From an uncultured Ruegeria sp. (GTDB lineage Bacteria; Pseudomonadota; Alphaproteobacteria; Rhodobacterales; Rhodobacteraceae): a stretch of 64,000 nt of DNA. The notes under the pieces were generated by a model. It saw nothing but the letters and a program-made list of their open reading frames with translations, was not told the origin of the DNA and did not search any database. The stretch covers positions 1 to 64,000 of the forward strand of contig NZ_CANMQQ010000017.1 of NCBI RefSeq assembly GCF_947500045.1, written 5' to 3'. The position numbers and the translations under genes are program-made. Of this stretch, positions 1 through 7,415 are shown piece by piece. The number at the start of each line of letters is the position of its first letter. Within the stretch, counting starts at the first letter, position 1.

Positions 1-34
1 CCCAATGTCAGAATACGAAGACGCCGCAGAATAA
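1..34 (+). CDS. possible 3' end of an upstream gene
   Basis: A short open frame enters from the left edge and ends in TAA at 32-34. It reads ...PMSEYEDAAE, an acidic tail plausible for a protein C-terminus. It lies 26 bp before a strong hairpin terminator, which supports the idea that a plus-strand gene ends here. Too little is visible to name a product, and the frame could be chance. Confidence 0.25.
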   Translation, partial: PMSEYEDAAE

Positions 35-60
35 TCACAAAACAAAAACCACAAAACACA

Positions 61-92
61 AAAAACCCCGCCAAAAAATTGGCGGGGTTTTT
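61..92. terminator. bidirectional intrinsic terminator
   Basis: A perfect 14-bp inverted repeat (AAAAACCCCGCCAA / TTGGCGGGGTTTTT) with a 4-nt loop has a T-run on both strands. It sits between the stop of the minus-strand nucleotidase gene at 108 and the end of a possible plus-strand gene at 34, so it can stop transcription from both sides. Confidence 0.9.
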
Positions 93-107
93 CTGATCTT
101 ACATGGG

Positions 108-2084
108 TCAGAGCCTTATACGGAACGCCGCAAATCCATCTGCACCTTCCCCTGCATCTTCGATGACGATGCCTTTAACATCATTCATATAATCGCGTGC
201 CTTTGGTCCGGTTTCAAATAGGACCGTCGTGTCCGCGAGCGGCGCAAATGACCAGTTCGCATCTGCCTTGGGATTGATTGTACCCTGCTCGACAATATAG
301 CGAACAATAACGTCACGGTTGGTATCCGGGGCTTCAAATACAACCGTGTCACCCAACGCACCGGGGAAAGAGCCCCCGCCGGATGCACGGTAATTGTTGG
401 TCGCAATGATAAATTCCATATCATCCGTAACCGGCACACCGTTGAGGGCAAGGTTCACAATCCGGGCTGCATCTGGGTTTGTTTCTTCGCCCTTGGGGCC
501 AAATCGTGAAGGCTGGGACAGATCGATCTGATAGGTCACACCGTCCATTACATCGAAATTGTAAGACGGGAACTCTGGGTTCAAAAGCACTGCATCTGTT
601 GAGCCGGTATCTATCTGGTTGAACATACCAGCCGATCGCTCCAACCAACCTCGGACCTGCGCGCCGTTCACGCGAACCGCTCGTACAGTATTTGGATACA
701 GATAAAGATCGGCGACATTCTTGATCGCAACATCCCCGACCGGCACATCGGTGTAGTATTCGGGACCGCCACGCCCTCCGGCCTTGAAAGGGGCCGCCGC
801 GGAAAGGATTGGCAATCCCTCATGCTCGGTCCCTTTCAACATCTGTTCGACATACCATTTCTGCGCGATCGAAACGATCTGCACAGACGGATCATCCGCG
901 ACCAACGCGAAATAGCTGTGAAGCGGGGCCGAGGTCTTGCCTACAGCGCGACGGACATAGGCCAGTGTTTCGTCGTGATCTTTTGCGACCGAGTCGAGAA
1001 CCTTCTGATCATCACCAACCAGCGCGGTAATTGATCGATCCTCGTTCCGTTTTGAGATAGGCCGCGCTTCTGACGTAGTTGTAACCACGCGCCATTCATT
1101 ACCATCCCTTTCCAACAGCAGGTCAAGCAGACCAAGGTGTGACCCCCAAAATCCCCCCATGACCGCAGGCTTACCCATCAGCGTGCCAGTTTCCACGTCA
1201 ATACCGGGCCGGTCTGCAAATGTTGGCGAAGGGAAGACCAGATGATTGTGACCGGTGACCAACGCGTCAACCCCGTCTACCCCTGCAAGAACGACCGAGG
1301 CATTCTCCATCCCCTCCGAATGATCTGCCTCACCAATACCTGAATGCGACAGCGCGATGATCAGATCACATCCTTGCTCTTTCATCTCAGGTACGTATGC
1401 CTTGGCCGTCTCGACGATATCGCGGGCCTCAACATTGCCTTCGAGATGTTTGCGATCCCAATTCATGACTTGTGGCGGGGTAAACCCGATGACACCGATC
1501 TTGATCGGATGTATCGAACCGTCACCCAATTCGATTTCCCGATCCAAAATTGCGTAGGGCTTTACCAAAGTTTCGTCGTCGCGTGGATTGGCCCCTTTCT
1601 TCTTAGCGATATTGGCGAGAACCACGGGGAACTCGGCGCCCGCAAGCGCCTTGTCAAGAAACTCCAAGCCGTAGTTGAATTCGTGGTTGCCCAAGGTGGC
1701 CGCATCGTAGCCGACAGTATTAAAGGCAGCGATGATCGGATGGCTGTCACCCGCCTTCATCCCACGCTCGTAGGCAATGTAGTCGCCCATCGGATTACCC
1801 TGCAAAAAGTCACCGTTGTCGACGAGAATCGAGTTTGTCGCCTCGGAACGAATGTCATTGATAATCGATGCAGTACGCGACAGGCCCACGGTGTCCCGAG
1901 GTTTGTCGGCATAGTAGTCATACGGGAAGACATGCACGTGGATGTCGGTCGTCTCCATGATCCTCAGGTGCGCCTGATTGTTGGCGGCTGATGCGGAAAA
2001 CGGATGCAGTGTGATTGCGGCTGCACTGGCCGTTGTCGTCGCAAGAAACTGACGGCGAGAAACATTACGGCTGGAAAAGGGCAT
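108..2084 (-). CDS. cpdB: periplasmic 2',3'-cyclic-nucleotide phosphodiesterase / 3'-nucleotidase
   Basis: Predicted to hydrolyse 2',3'-cyclic nucleotides and 3'-nucleotides in the periplasm, releasing nucleoside and phosphate. The 658-aa protein has a twin-arginine signal (RRQFLA at residues 10-15), then a metallophosphatase domain with DIHVH (47-51), DNGD (89-92) and GNHE (132-135), followed by a C-terminal 5'-nucleotidase domain. Length and the early DYY...GL.RTA segment match CpdB rather than UshA. I chose ATG 2084 because AAGGTG lies just upstream; a 24-codon upstream extension would bury the twin-arginine signal. It is followed by a strong terminator and looks monocistronic. Exact substrate preference within the family is inferred. 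Confidence 0.88.
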   Translation of the reverse strand: MPFSSRNVSRRQFLATTTASAAAITLHPFSASAANNQAHLRIMETTDIHVHVFPYDYYADKPRDTVGLSRTASIINDIRSEATNSILVDNGDFLQGNPMGDYIAYERGMKAGDSHPIIAAFNTVGYDAATLGNHEFNYGLEFLDKALAGAEFPVVLANIAKKKGANPRDDETLVKPYAILDREIELGDGSIHPIKIGVIGFTPPQVMNWDRKHLEGNVEARDIVETAKAYVPEMKEQGCDLIIALSHSGIGEADHSEGMENASVVLAGVDGVDALVTGHNHLVFPSPTFADRPGIDVETGTLMGKPAVMGGFWGSHLGLLDLLLERDGNEWRVVTTTSEARPISKRNEDRSITALVGDDQKVLDSVAKDHDETLAYVRRAVGKTSAPLHSYFALVADDPSVQIVSIAQKWYVEQMLKGTEHEGLPILSAAAPFKAGGRGGPEYYTDVPVGDVAIKNVADLYLYPNTVRAVRVNGAQVRGWLERSAGMFNQIDTGSTDAVLLNPEFPSYNFDVMDGVTYQIDLSQPSRFGPKGEETNPDAARIVNLALNGVPVTDDMEFIIATNNYRASGGGSFPGALGDTVVFEAPDTNRDVIVRYIVEQGTINPKADANWSFAPLADTTVLFETGPKARDYMNDVKGIVIEDAGEGADGFAAFRIRL

Positions 2085-2145
2085 GTGACACCTTTCTTGA
2101 AATATGTTCGACACGCCACTTAGATGGTGAATGTAACAATGATGA

Positions 2146-2345
2146 TTAAAGATCACCTAAGCCGATCAAGCGTCGAACTGTGGTTGAGATTACCGATACT
2201 GTGCCGCCAAAGTGATACATCGTAAAGCGGGTCGAAGTCTCAAGTGGATATTTATTTTGCTGAAACTGGTCGACCCAATCTGAGCAATCGTTGATGATTT
2301 CGCAATCAAACTCGAGAATAGCGCGAATTTCCGAAGGGTTGGCAA
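2146..2345 (-). pseudogene. possible remnant of an unidentified gene
   Basis: Directly after the LysR stop codon, in another frame, the minus strand stays open for about 66 codons up to TAA at 2146-2148. The translation looks protein-like (it contains DCSDWVDQFQQNKYPLE and YHFGGTVSVISTTVRRL), with third positions typical of the neighbours. No ATG, GTG or TTG is available at its beginning, so it could be the 3' remnant of a gene whose 5' part was lost. I do not recognise the family. It may also be a chance frame. Confidence 0.3.
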
Positions 2346-3296
2346 TCAGTGCTTGCCAGAATCTACCCGAAACGGGTTCAGGCTTTCACTGAACTGCTCG
2401 ATGAACTCCAGCGTCACCAAAGAGGGTTGTTTCAATATGGGTCGCACCAATGAAAGCGTATGAGGTAAAAACGGTTTGAACGACCTGTAGCTCAGACCTT
2501 GATTGGCATATTGCACGGCATCCAGTTCGCTCACGACCGAAACGCCGACGCCTTTTAATGCCAGATCACATGCCGCCGTAAATTGCCTGACTTCGATATG
2601 GGAATTCAACTCGACATTTGCGCTTTGAAAGGTCTTTGAAAGGCGCGCAAAAAAGTCGCTATCGCGACGGGTGTGAATGATTTTCTCATTTGCAAGCTCT
2701 CTGGGTGTCACCTCAGAAACACCTTCCAAATCATGACCGCTTGGAAACACGCAGACCGTACGCACGTCAACATCTGTACTTTGAACGGCCGGATGGCCAT
2801 TAAAGCTGTCGGTGATTCCAAAGTCATATTGCTCACCAATCATCCATTCCAGAATGCGCTCGGGCCGATCCGGCTCAATCGTCATGGTGACACCGGGGCG
2901 GTCTTTTAGAAAATCGGCAATTACTTTCGGTAGGTGGCTGGTGGCAAACCCAGGCAGGCAGGCCACCCGGATATGCCCGGCCTTTCGTTGCGTTATGTCC
3001 TGACTGACGTCAGCAATCTGCTTCATCAGTTCCAGAACACGCTCGACGCTGGGTTGCAGATACCGCACTTCCTGCGTGGGTACCAACCGACCCTCGCGGC
3101 GGTCAAAAAGTTGAAACCCCAGTGACTTTTCAAGATCGGAGATGAGCCTGCTCACGGCTGGCTGACTCACCCCCAGATCAGCGGCCGCCGATGTGATCGA
3201 CCCATTGGTCGTCACCGCCATCAGCGCTTCAAGCTGTCGAATTCTTAGGGTTTGGCGCTCTCGCCGTAGCAACTGTCTTGTCCTTTGTGGCGGCAA
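2346..3296 (-). CDS. LysR-family transcriptional regulator with disturbed 5' end
   Basis: A LysR regulator of about 300 residues: an N-terminal winged helix-turn-helix (IRQLEALMAV...GSITSAAADLGVSQPAVSRLI) and a LysR substrate-binding domain (HIRVACLPG onwards). The fold is complete, but the normal start is missing. The only in-frame starts before the first helix are TTG codons at 3296 and 3272, and the leading residues MPPQRTRQLLRRERQ are simply the antisense of the ugpB signal-peptide remnant. A deletion seems to have joined the LysR 5' end to the divergent ugp operon at about 3245. It may be translated poorly or from a TTG. Its original target was perhaps the adjacent ugp operon; this is inference. 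Confidence 0.75.
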   Translation of the reverse strand: MPPQRTRQLLRRERQTLRIRQLEALMAVTTNGSITSAAADLGVSQPAVSRLISDLEKSLGFQLFDRREGRLVPTQEVRYLQPSVERVLELMKQIADVSQDITQRKAGHIRVACLPGFATSHLPKVIADFLKDRPGVTMTIEPDRPERILEWMIGEQYDFGITDSFNGHPAVQSTDVDVRTVCVFPSGHDLEGVSEVTPRELANEKIIHTRRDSDFFARLSKTFQSANVELNSHIEVRQFTAACDLALKGVGVSVVSELDAVQYANQGLSYRSFKPFLPHTLSLVRPILKQPSLVTLEFIEQFSESLNPFRVDSGKH

Positions 3297-3690
3297 TGGC
3301 GCAAACCGAAGTCCAATTCTGGCATGCCTTTACGGGCCGTCTTGGTGATCTGGTGAAAGCACAGGTTGAAGAGTTCAACTCATCCACGCCGGTTCTATGG
3401 GTCAACCGCGATGCCATGGAGGCGGCAGGAGCTGATACAGACAACGACCTTTCAACATCGGAGAAAGTTGGTGATGTGCTTGATCAGTTGAAAGAAGGCG
3501 GTGAAGAATGCCCGCTGGTCTCAGCATGGCAGAGCTGGATTCATCTGGAAAACATGTCGGTTAATCACGATGTGCCATCTGCGTCGAAGGATAATGGCTT
3601 TACTGGTCTAGATACCGAGTTGATATTGAACGGTCTAGTGCAGGCGGCACAACTGAATGCGATGGGCGACTGGGCAAAGGATGGTAAGCC
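3245..3690 (+). pseudogene. ugpB: ugpB remnant (glycerol-3-phosphate binding protein)
   Basis: The reading frame shows the end of a signal peptide (LAVATVLSFVAAMAQ) and then the UgpB N-terminus (EVQFWHAFTGRLGDLV). After EEFNSS it jumps to PVLWVNRDAMEAAGAD, which in intact UgpB lies about 100 residues later. UgpB has an FNSSTPVL-like sequence there, so the internal deletion probably ran between two similar FNSS-coding stretches. The frame continues through ECPLVSAWQSWIHLEN to GDWAKDG and then breaks into ugpA in another frame. The start codon and the C-terminal half are gone. It cannot make a working periplasmic binding protein. Confidence 0.82.
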
Positions 3691-3956
3691 ATCTGCACGG
3701 GCCGCAGGTGATCGCCTCTGCTGTGTTTTTCTTTTTTCCAGCAGCGCAGCCAATATGGCGGTCGCTGTTCATTCCTGACCCGTTCGGCCTGTTGTCTCAG
3801 TTCGTCGGGCTTGGCAACTTCGAGTTCCTTCTCAGCGACAAGTTCTATCGCGCGTCAATCGCGACAACAGCGATCTTCTCGACGCTTGTGACACTATGCT
3901 CAATGATCCCGGTCCTGTTTCTTTAGGTTATTGCAGACGTGCTGATCAAAGGCCCG
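3691..3956 (+). pseudogene. ugpA: ugpA remnant (glycerol-3-phosphate ABC permease)
   Basis: This stretch carries the first part of UgpA: the first membrane helix and following loop (VIASAVFFFFPAAQPIWRSL, then DPFGLLSQFVGLGNFEFLL). It begins without a start codon, fused out of frame to the ugpB remnant. A TAG stop interrupts it at 3924-3926, and the same frame continues as VIADVLIKG, which fits UgpA, before passing directly into ugpC sequence. Most of ugpA and all of ugpE are missing, so at least one further deletion occurred near 3956. Confidence 0.75.
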
Positions 3957-4966
3957 ACGGACGTCATTCATGGCATCGACATTGATATCGCCGATGGTGA
4001 ATTCATAGTGATTGTCGGGCCTTCGGGCTGCGGTAAATCTACGCTTCTGCGCATGGTGGCGGGTCTTGAAACTGTGACAGCAGGCGAAATCCGGATCGGT
4101 GATGAGCGGGCAAATGACAAAGAACCGATGGATCGGGACATCGCTATGGTGTTCCAGAACTATGCACTTTACCCGCATATGTCCGTGCGACAGAACATGG
4201 GATATGGATTAAAAATCGCCGGATTGCCCAAGTCCGAGATCGATCAAAAGGTGAACCAAGCGGCGAAGCTGTTGCAACTTGAAGCTTTACTGGATCGTAA
4301 ACCCCGCCAGTTGTCTGGCGGCAACGGCAGCGGGTTGCTATGGGCCGCGCCATTGTTCGCGAACCCGCTGTGTTTCTATTTGATGAGCCGCTTTCAAACC
4401 TTGATGCGAAACTGCGCGTTCAGATGCGTCTGGAAATTCGTGAACTTCAGGAAAAGCTTGGAATTACATCTCTGTATGTCACACATGATCAAGTCGAGGC
4501 CATGACGATGGCGGATAGAATGATCGTGATGAACGGCGGCATTGCCGAGCAAATCGGAACACCCCTGGATGTCTATGAGACCCCGCAAACTCTGTTTGCA
4601 GCTCAATTCATCGGCAGCCCAGCCATGAATGTCTTTGACGCGCGGCGTGAAGGCGGGATGATCAAATTCGAAGGTCTGGAAATTGGTCCATCGCAAGGGC
4701 CAGATATCTCAGTGAAGCTTGGAATTCGGCCCGAACACTTGTCGCTGGATGAAAATGGCCCGCTGGAAGTTGCGGTTCAAATGGCCGAACCTTTGGGAGC
4801 AAACACACTGCTGCACGGACGGCTGACAGGTACTCAGGAGGTGATGACCGTCAGTCTTCCTGGCGTTCATCCAATTGAAGATAGACGTCCGACCGTTCGG
4901 TTCTCGATCGCGTCAGAGCAGATGCACTTGTTTGACCCAGACACAGGTAGAAGGTTGCCAAGTTGA
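3957..4966 (+). pseudogene. ugpC: ugpC remnant (ABC ATPase), frameshifted
   Basis: An UgpC/MalK-type ATPase lacking its start and first residues; it begins at [16 protein letters not shown], in frame with the ugpA tail. Walker A (GPSGCGKST) and the Q-loop ([11 protein letters not shown]) are intact. At LSGG (about 4320) one base appears to be missing: GGCGGCAACGG is found where a GGCGGCCAACGG-like sequence would restore [16 protein letters not shown]. The rest, with Walker B ([15 protein letters not shown]), H-loop and C-terminal regulatory domain, reads on in the next frame to a stop at 4966. A C-terminal fragment starting at the ATG at 4340 is possible but would lack Walker A. Confidence 0.85.
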
Positions 4967-5152
4967 TCGGACGTATTCCTATCCGAAGCCTCTAGTTGGA
5001 GCGACCGCCGCATTGACTGCCCGGCCCGAGATCGACCACTTACACGCCTGACAACATTCCGCAGGAAATAGAAGTGAACTGTTTTCAGGATTGCAAAGAT
5101 GCCTGCAAATATAATGCGCACATAGCGCTGGACTGGTCTTTCGAAGATGAGC

Positions 5153-5593
5153 TCAGACCTTTACGTTCTGCAATTCCTCAAGCAGGTCCAGTAACTGATC
5201 CAATTTTTCACGCCCCATTTGCGCTTCGATATTGCTTGAAATCGCATGGGATGTGGCAAGGTTATTTTCTAATATCGTCCGGCCCGCGTCGGTGATCCGT
5301 ACCATGGTGCGGCGTTTGTCTTCTTTGTCTTTGCGGCGGACGATCTGGCCGTCGGCCTCCATCGCACGCAAAATACGGGTGACGCTGGGCAACAGCAGGC
5401 AGGCTTCATGCGCGATTGCGCTTTGCTCTACTTCACCCAACTCATCCAGTACGCGCAGAATTCTCCACTTCTGTTCGGTCAGGCGAATATCCTGCAGCAT
5501 GTCGCGGATTGGCGCCATCACAGTTTCACGGGCACGCAACAGCGCGATCGGAAGGGATCGTGCGGTACTTTTGATATGGGATTGACTGTTCAT
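5153..5593 (-). CDS. MarR-family transcriptional regulator (HpaR-like)
   Basis: A 146-aa winged-helix regulator. The central segment (LTEQKWRILRVLDELGEVEQSAIAHEA) is the MarR helical DNA-binding region, and KDKEDKRRTMVRITDAG is the typical wing with conserved D and R residues. The N-terminus (SLPIALLRARETVMAP) resembles HpaR-type regulators of aromatic degradation operons. No aromatic catabolic gene is adjacent: the decayed ugp operon lies on one side and soxB starts 270 bp away on the other strand. It could therefore control itself, the sox cluster or distant genes. The gap at 5594-5863 shows no recognisable gene. Confidence 0.8.
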   Translation of the reverse strand: MNSQSHIKSTARSLPIALLRARETVMAPIRDMLQDIRLTEQKWRILRVLDELGEVEQSAIAHEACLLLPSVTRILRAMEADGQIVRRKDKEDKRRTMVRITDAGRTILENNLATSHAISSNIEAQMGREKLDQLLDLLEELQNVKV

Positions 5594-5863
5594 GCGACCT
5601 TCTTAGTTGCCAAATCACCGTTTGCAAAGATTAACAAGACAAGCTCCTGCGGATGCGTTTAAAATGCCGTACTGGTCTGATTGGTTCTGGCGCAAACCGC
5701 CATGCGGGTTTCGAAATCTGACAAGCAGTCCGATTTGGGAACTAAGCCATCGGCAAAGGACGACGCAATCGTCGCTGGAGGTCTGATTCAAGTTAGTGGA
5801 TGTCGGATTCAAGCCTGTTCAAACTAGGCATTTAAGTGGATTCTGATAAAAAAGGTCCGATTC

Positions 5864-7114
5864 ATGCGATACTCTGGCTTTCAAGTTATCAAAGAGGCGC
5901 TCACTGGTCACAAAGGCTGGAAACCGGCGTGGCGCGACCCTGAGCCCAAGCCACAGTATGACATCTTAATCATCGGGGGTGGTGGCCACGGGCTAGCGAC
6001 GGCGCATTACCTTGCCAAGGTGTATGGCCATCGCAACGTCGCCGTCATCGAGAAGGGCTGGATCGGCGGAGGCAATGTCGGGCGCAACACCACCATCATC
6101 CGCTCGAACTATTTGTTGGACGGAAATGAACCATTCTACGAGTTCTCTCTGAAACTGTGGGAAGGTCTGGAGCAGGATCTGAACTATAACGCGATGGTCA
6201 GTCAGCGTGGGATTATCAATCTGATCCACTCTGATGCCCAACGGGATGCCTTCACGCGACGCGGCAATGCCATGATCCTGAACGGCGCGGATGCCGAGTT
6301 GCTGGATGCCGATCAGGTGCGCAGAGAATACCCTTTTCTCAACTTCAACAATGCAAGGTTCCCGATCAAAGGCGGACTGGCACAACGGCGCGGCGGCACT
6401 GTTCGCCATGATGCTGTGGCATGGGGATATGCTCGTTCGGCAGACAAGAATGGCGTCGATATCATTCAGAATTGCGAAGTCACCGGCTTCCGCATCGAAA
6501 ATGGTAGATGTCTGGGCGTCGAAACCTCAAAAGGGTTTATCGGAGCGGGCAAAGTAGGCTGTGCTGTTGCAGGGAATTCGGGGCGACTGATGGGTATGGC
6601 AGGCATGCGACTACCAATAGAAAGCCACGTTCTACAGGCCTTTGTCTCGGAGGGGCTGAAGCCTCTGCTGCCAGGTGTGATCACCTTTGGCGCCGGACAT
6701 TTCTATGTCAGCCAATCTGACAAAGGCGGCCTGGTGTTCGGGGGTGATCTGGACGGGTACAATTCGTACGCGCAACGCGGAAATCTGCCCGTGGTCGAAG
6801 ATGTCTGCGAAGGCGGTATGGCGCTCATGCCAATGATCGGACGCGCACGTCTGCTGCGCATGTGGGGCGGGATCATGGATATGTCCATGGACGGCTCGCC
6901 CATCATCGACCGGACCCATATTGACGGGCTCTATTTCAACGGCGGCTGGTGCTATGGCGGCTTCAAGGCCACTCCGGCGTCGGGCCATTGTTTCGCTCAT
7001 CTGCTGGCAAAGGACGAACCCCACCCAACCGCAACCGCCTATCGCCTTGACCGGTTTCGTGCCGGACGGATGATTGACGAAAAAGGTATGGGCAACCAGC
7101 CCAATCTGCACTGA
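5864..7114 (+). CDS. soxB: sarcosine oxidase-type beta subunit
   Basis: Flavoprotein subunit that oxidises the N-methyl amino acid (sarcosine to glycine plus a methylene unit passed to tetrahydrofolate). The 416-aa protein has an FAD-binding dinucleotide fold with ILIIGGGGHGLATAHYL (glycines 38-43) and a conserved GGTVRHDAVAWGY segment, where His182 is the probable counterpart of the histidine that binds FMN covalently. Length is normal. It is the first gene of soxB-soxD-soxA-soxG, with soxD beginning 13 bp downstream. The ATG at 5864 is preceded by AAAAAAGG. Related heterotetramers oxidise other N-methyl amino acids such as N-methylglutamate, so the substrate is likely but not certain. Confidence 0.9.
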   Translation: MRYSGFQVIKEALTGHKGWKPAWRDPEPKPQYDILIIGGGGHGLATAHYLAKVYGHRNVAVIEKGWIGGGNVGRNTTIIRSNYLLDGNEPFYEFSLKLWEGLEQDLNYNAMVSQRGIINLIHSDAQRDAFTRRGNAMILNGADAELLDADQVRREYPFLNFNNARFPIKGGLAQRRGGTVRHDAVAWGYARSADKNGVDIIQNCEVTGFRIENGRCLGVETSKGFIGAGKVGCAVAGNSGRLMGMAGMRLPIESHVLQAFVSEGLKPLLPGVITFGAGHFYVSQSDKGGLVFGGDLDGYNSYAQRGNLPVVEDVCEGGMALMPMIGRARLLRMWGGIMDMSMDGSPIIDRTHIDGLYFNGGWCYGGFKATPASGHCFAHLLAKDEPHPTATAYRLDRFRAGRMIDEKGMGNQPNLH

Positions 7115-7127
7115 GGAAAGCCGCAAG

Positions 7128-7415
7128 ATGATCATCCAACATCCTTTGCTGGGTCCCCGCGACAGTTCCGAGTTCGTCTATCTGGGCGACGCGTCTCTGA
7201 TTGATCGGCCCGACTGGCAGGCCGAAAACGCAGCCGAAGCCTTCCATGATTATGCTTATCTGCGCGACAACCCCGCCGGTGAACATCGCGAGCTGTGGTT
7301 TCACGAAGGCGGAGATCGATCCTGGCTGGTCGTAACACGCAACACGGTTACGCACGAGATATCCAGGGTGGAGCTGGCCCGCGACGTTGCCCGGACACGA
7401 GGGCGTTCCAAATGA
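7128..7415 (+). CDS. soxD: sarcosine oxidase-type delta subunit, zinc-site variant
   Basis: Small 95-aa structural subunit of the heterotetramer. In the structurally known enzyme this subunit binds zinc through Cys6, Cys9, His59 and Cys63. Here the corresponding N-terminal motif reads HPLLGPRD, giving His5 and Leu8, while His59 is kept and position 63 is Asp (WFHEGGDRSW). Most zinc ligands are therefore absent. The remaining sequence (RPDWQAENAAEAFHDYAYLRDNPAGEHRELW and THEI) follows the family. ATG 7128 follows GAGGAAAG; an upstream in-frame start at 7074 would lie inside soxB. It overlaps soxA by ATGA. Confidence 0.87.
   Translation: MIIQHPLLGPRDSSEFVYLGDASLIDRPDWQAENAAEAFHDYAYLRDNPAGEHRELWFHEGGDRSWLVVTRNTVTHEISRVELARDVARTRGRSK

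Noticed and set aside
1344..1991. 215-aa plus-strand open frame
   Set aside because: It is entirely antisense to the nucleotidase gene, whose product has clear motifs in the other strand. The frame has no recognisable domain.
5615..5812. short open frames in the gap between the MarR gene and soxB
   Set aside because: Both strands have short frames, none with a plausible start site or recognisable motif. I treat the gap as control region.
5600..5863. possible glycine or other riboswitch before soxB
   Set aside because: I looked for paired elements and conserved cores in the long leader and found no recognisable riboswitch pattern.
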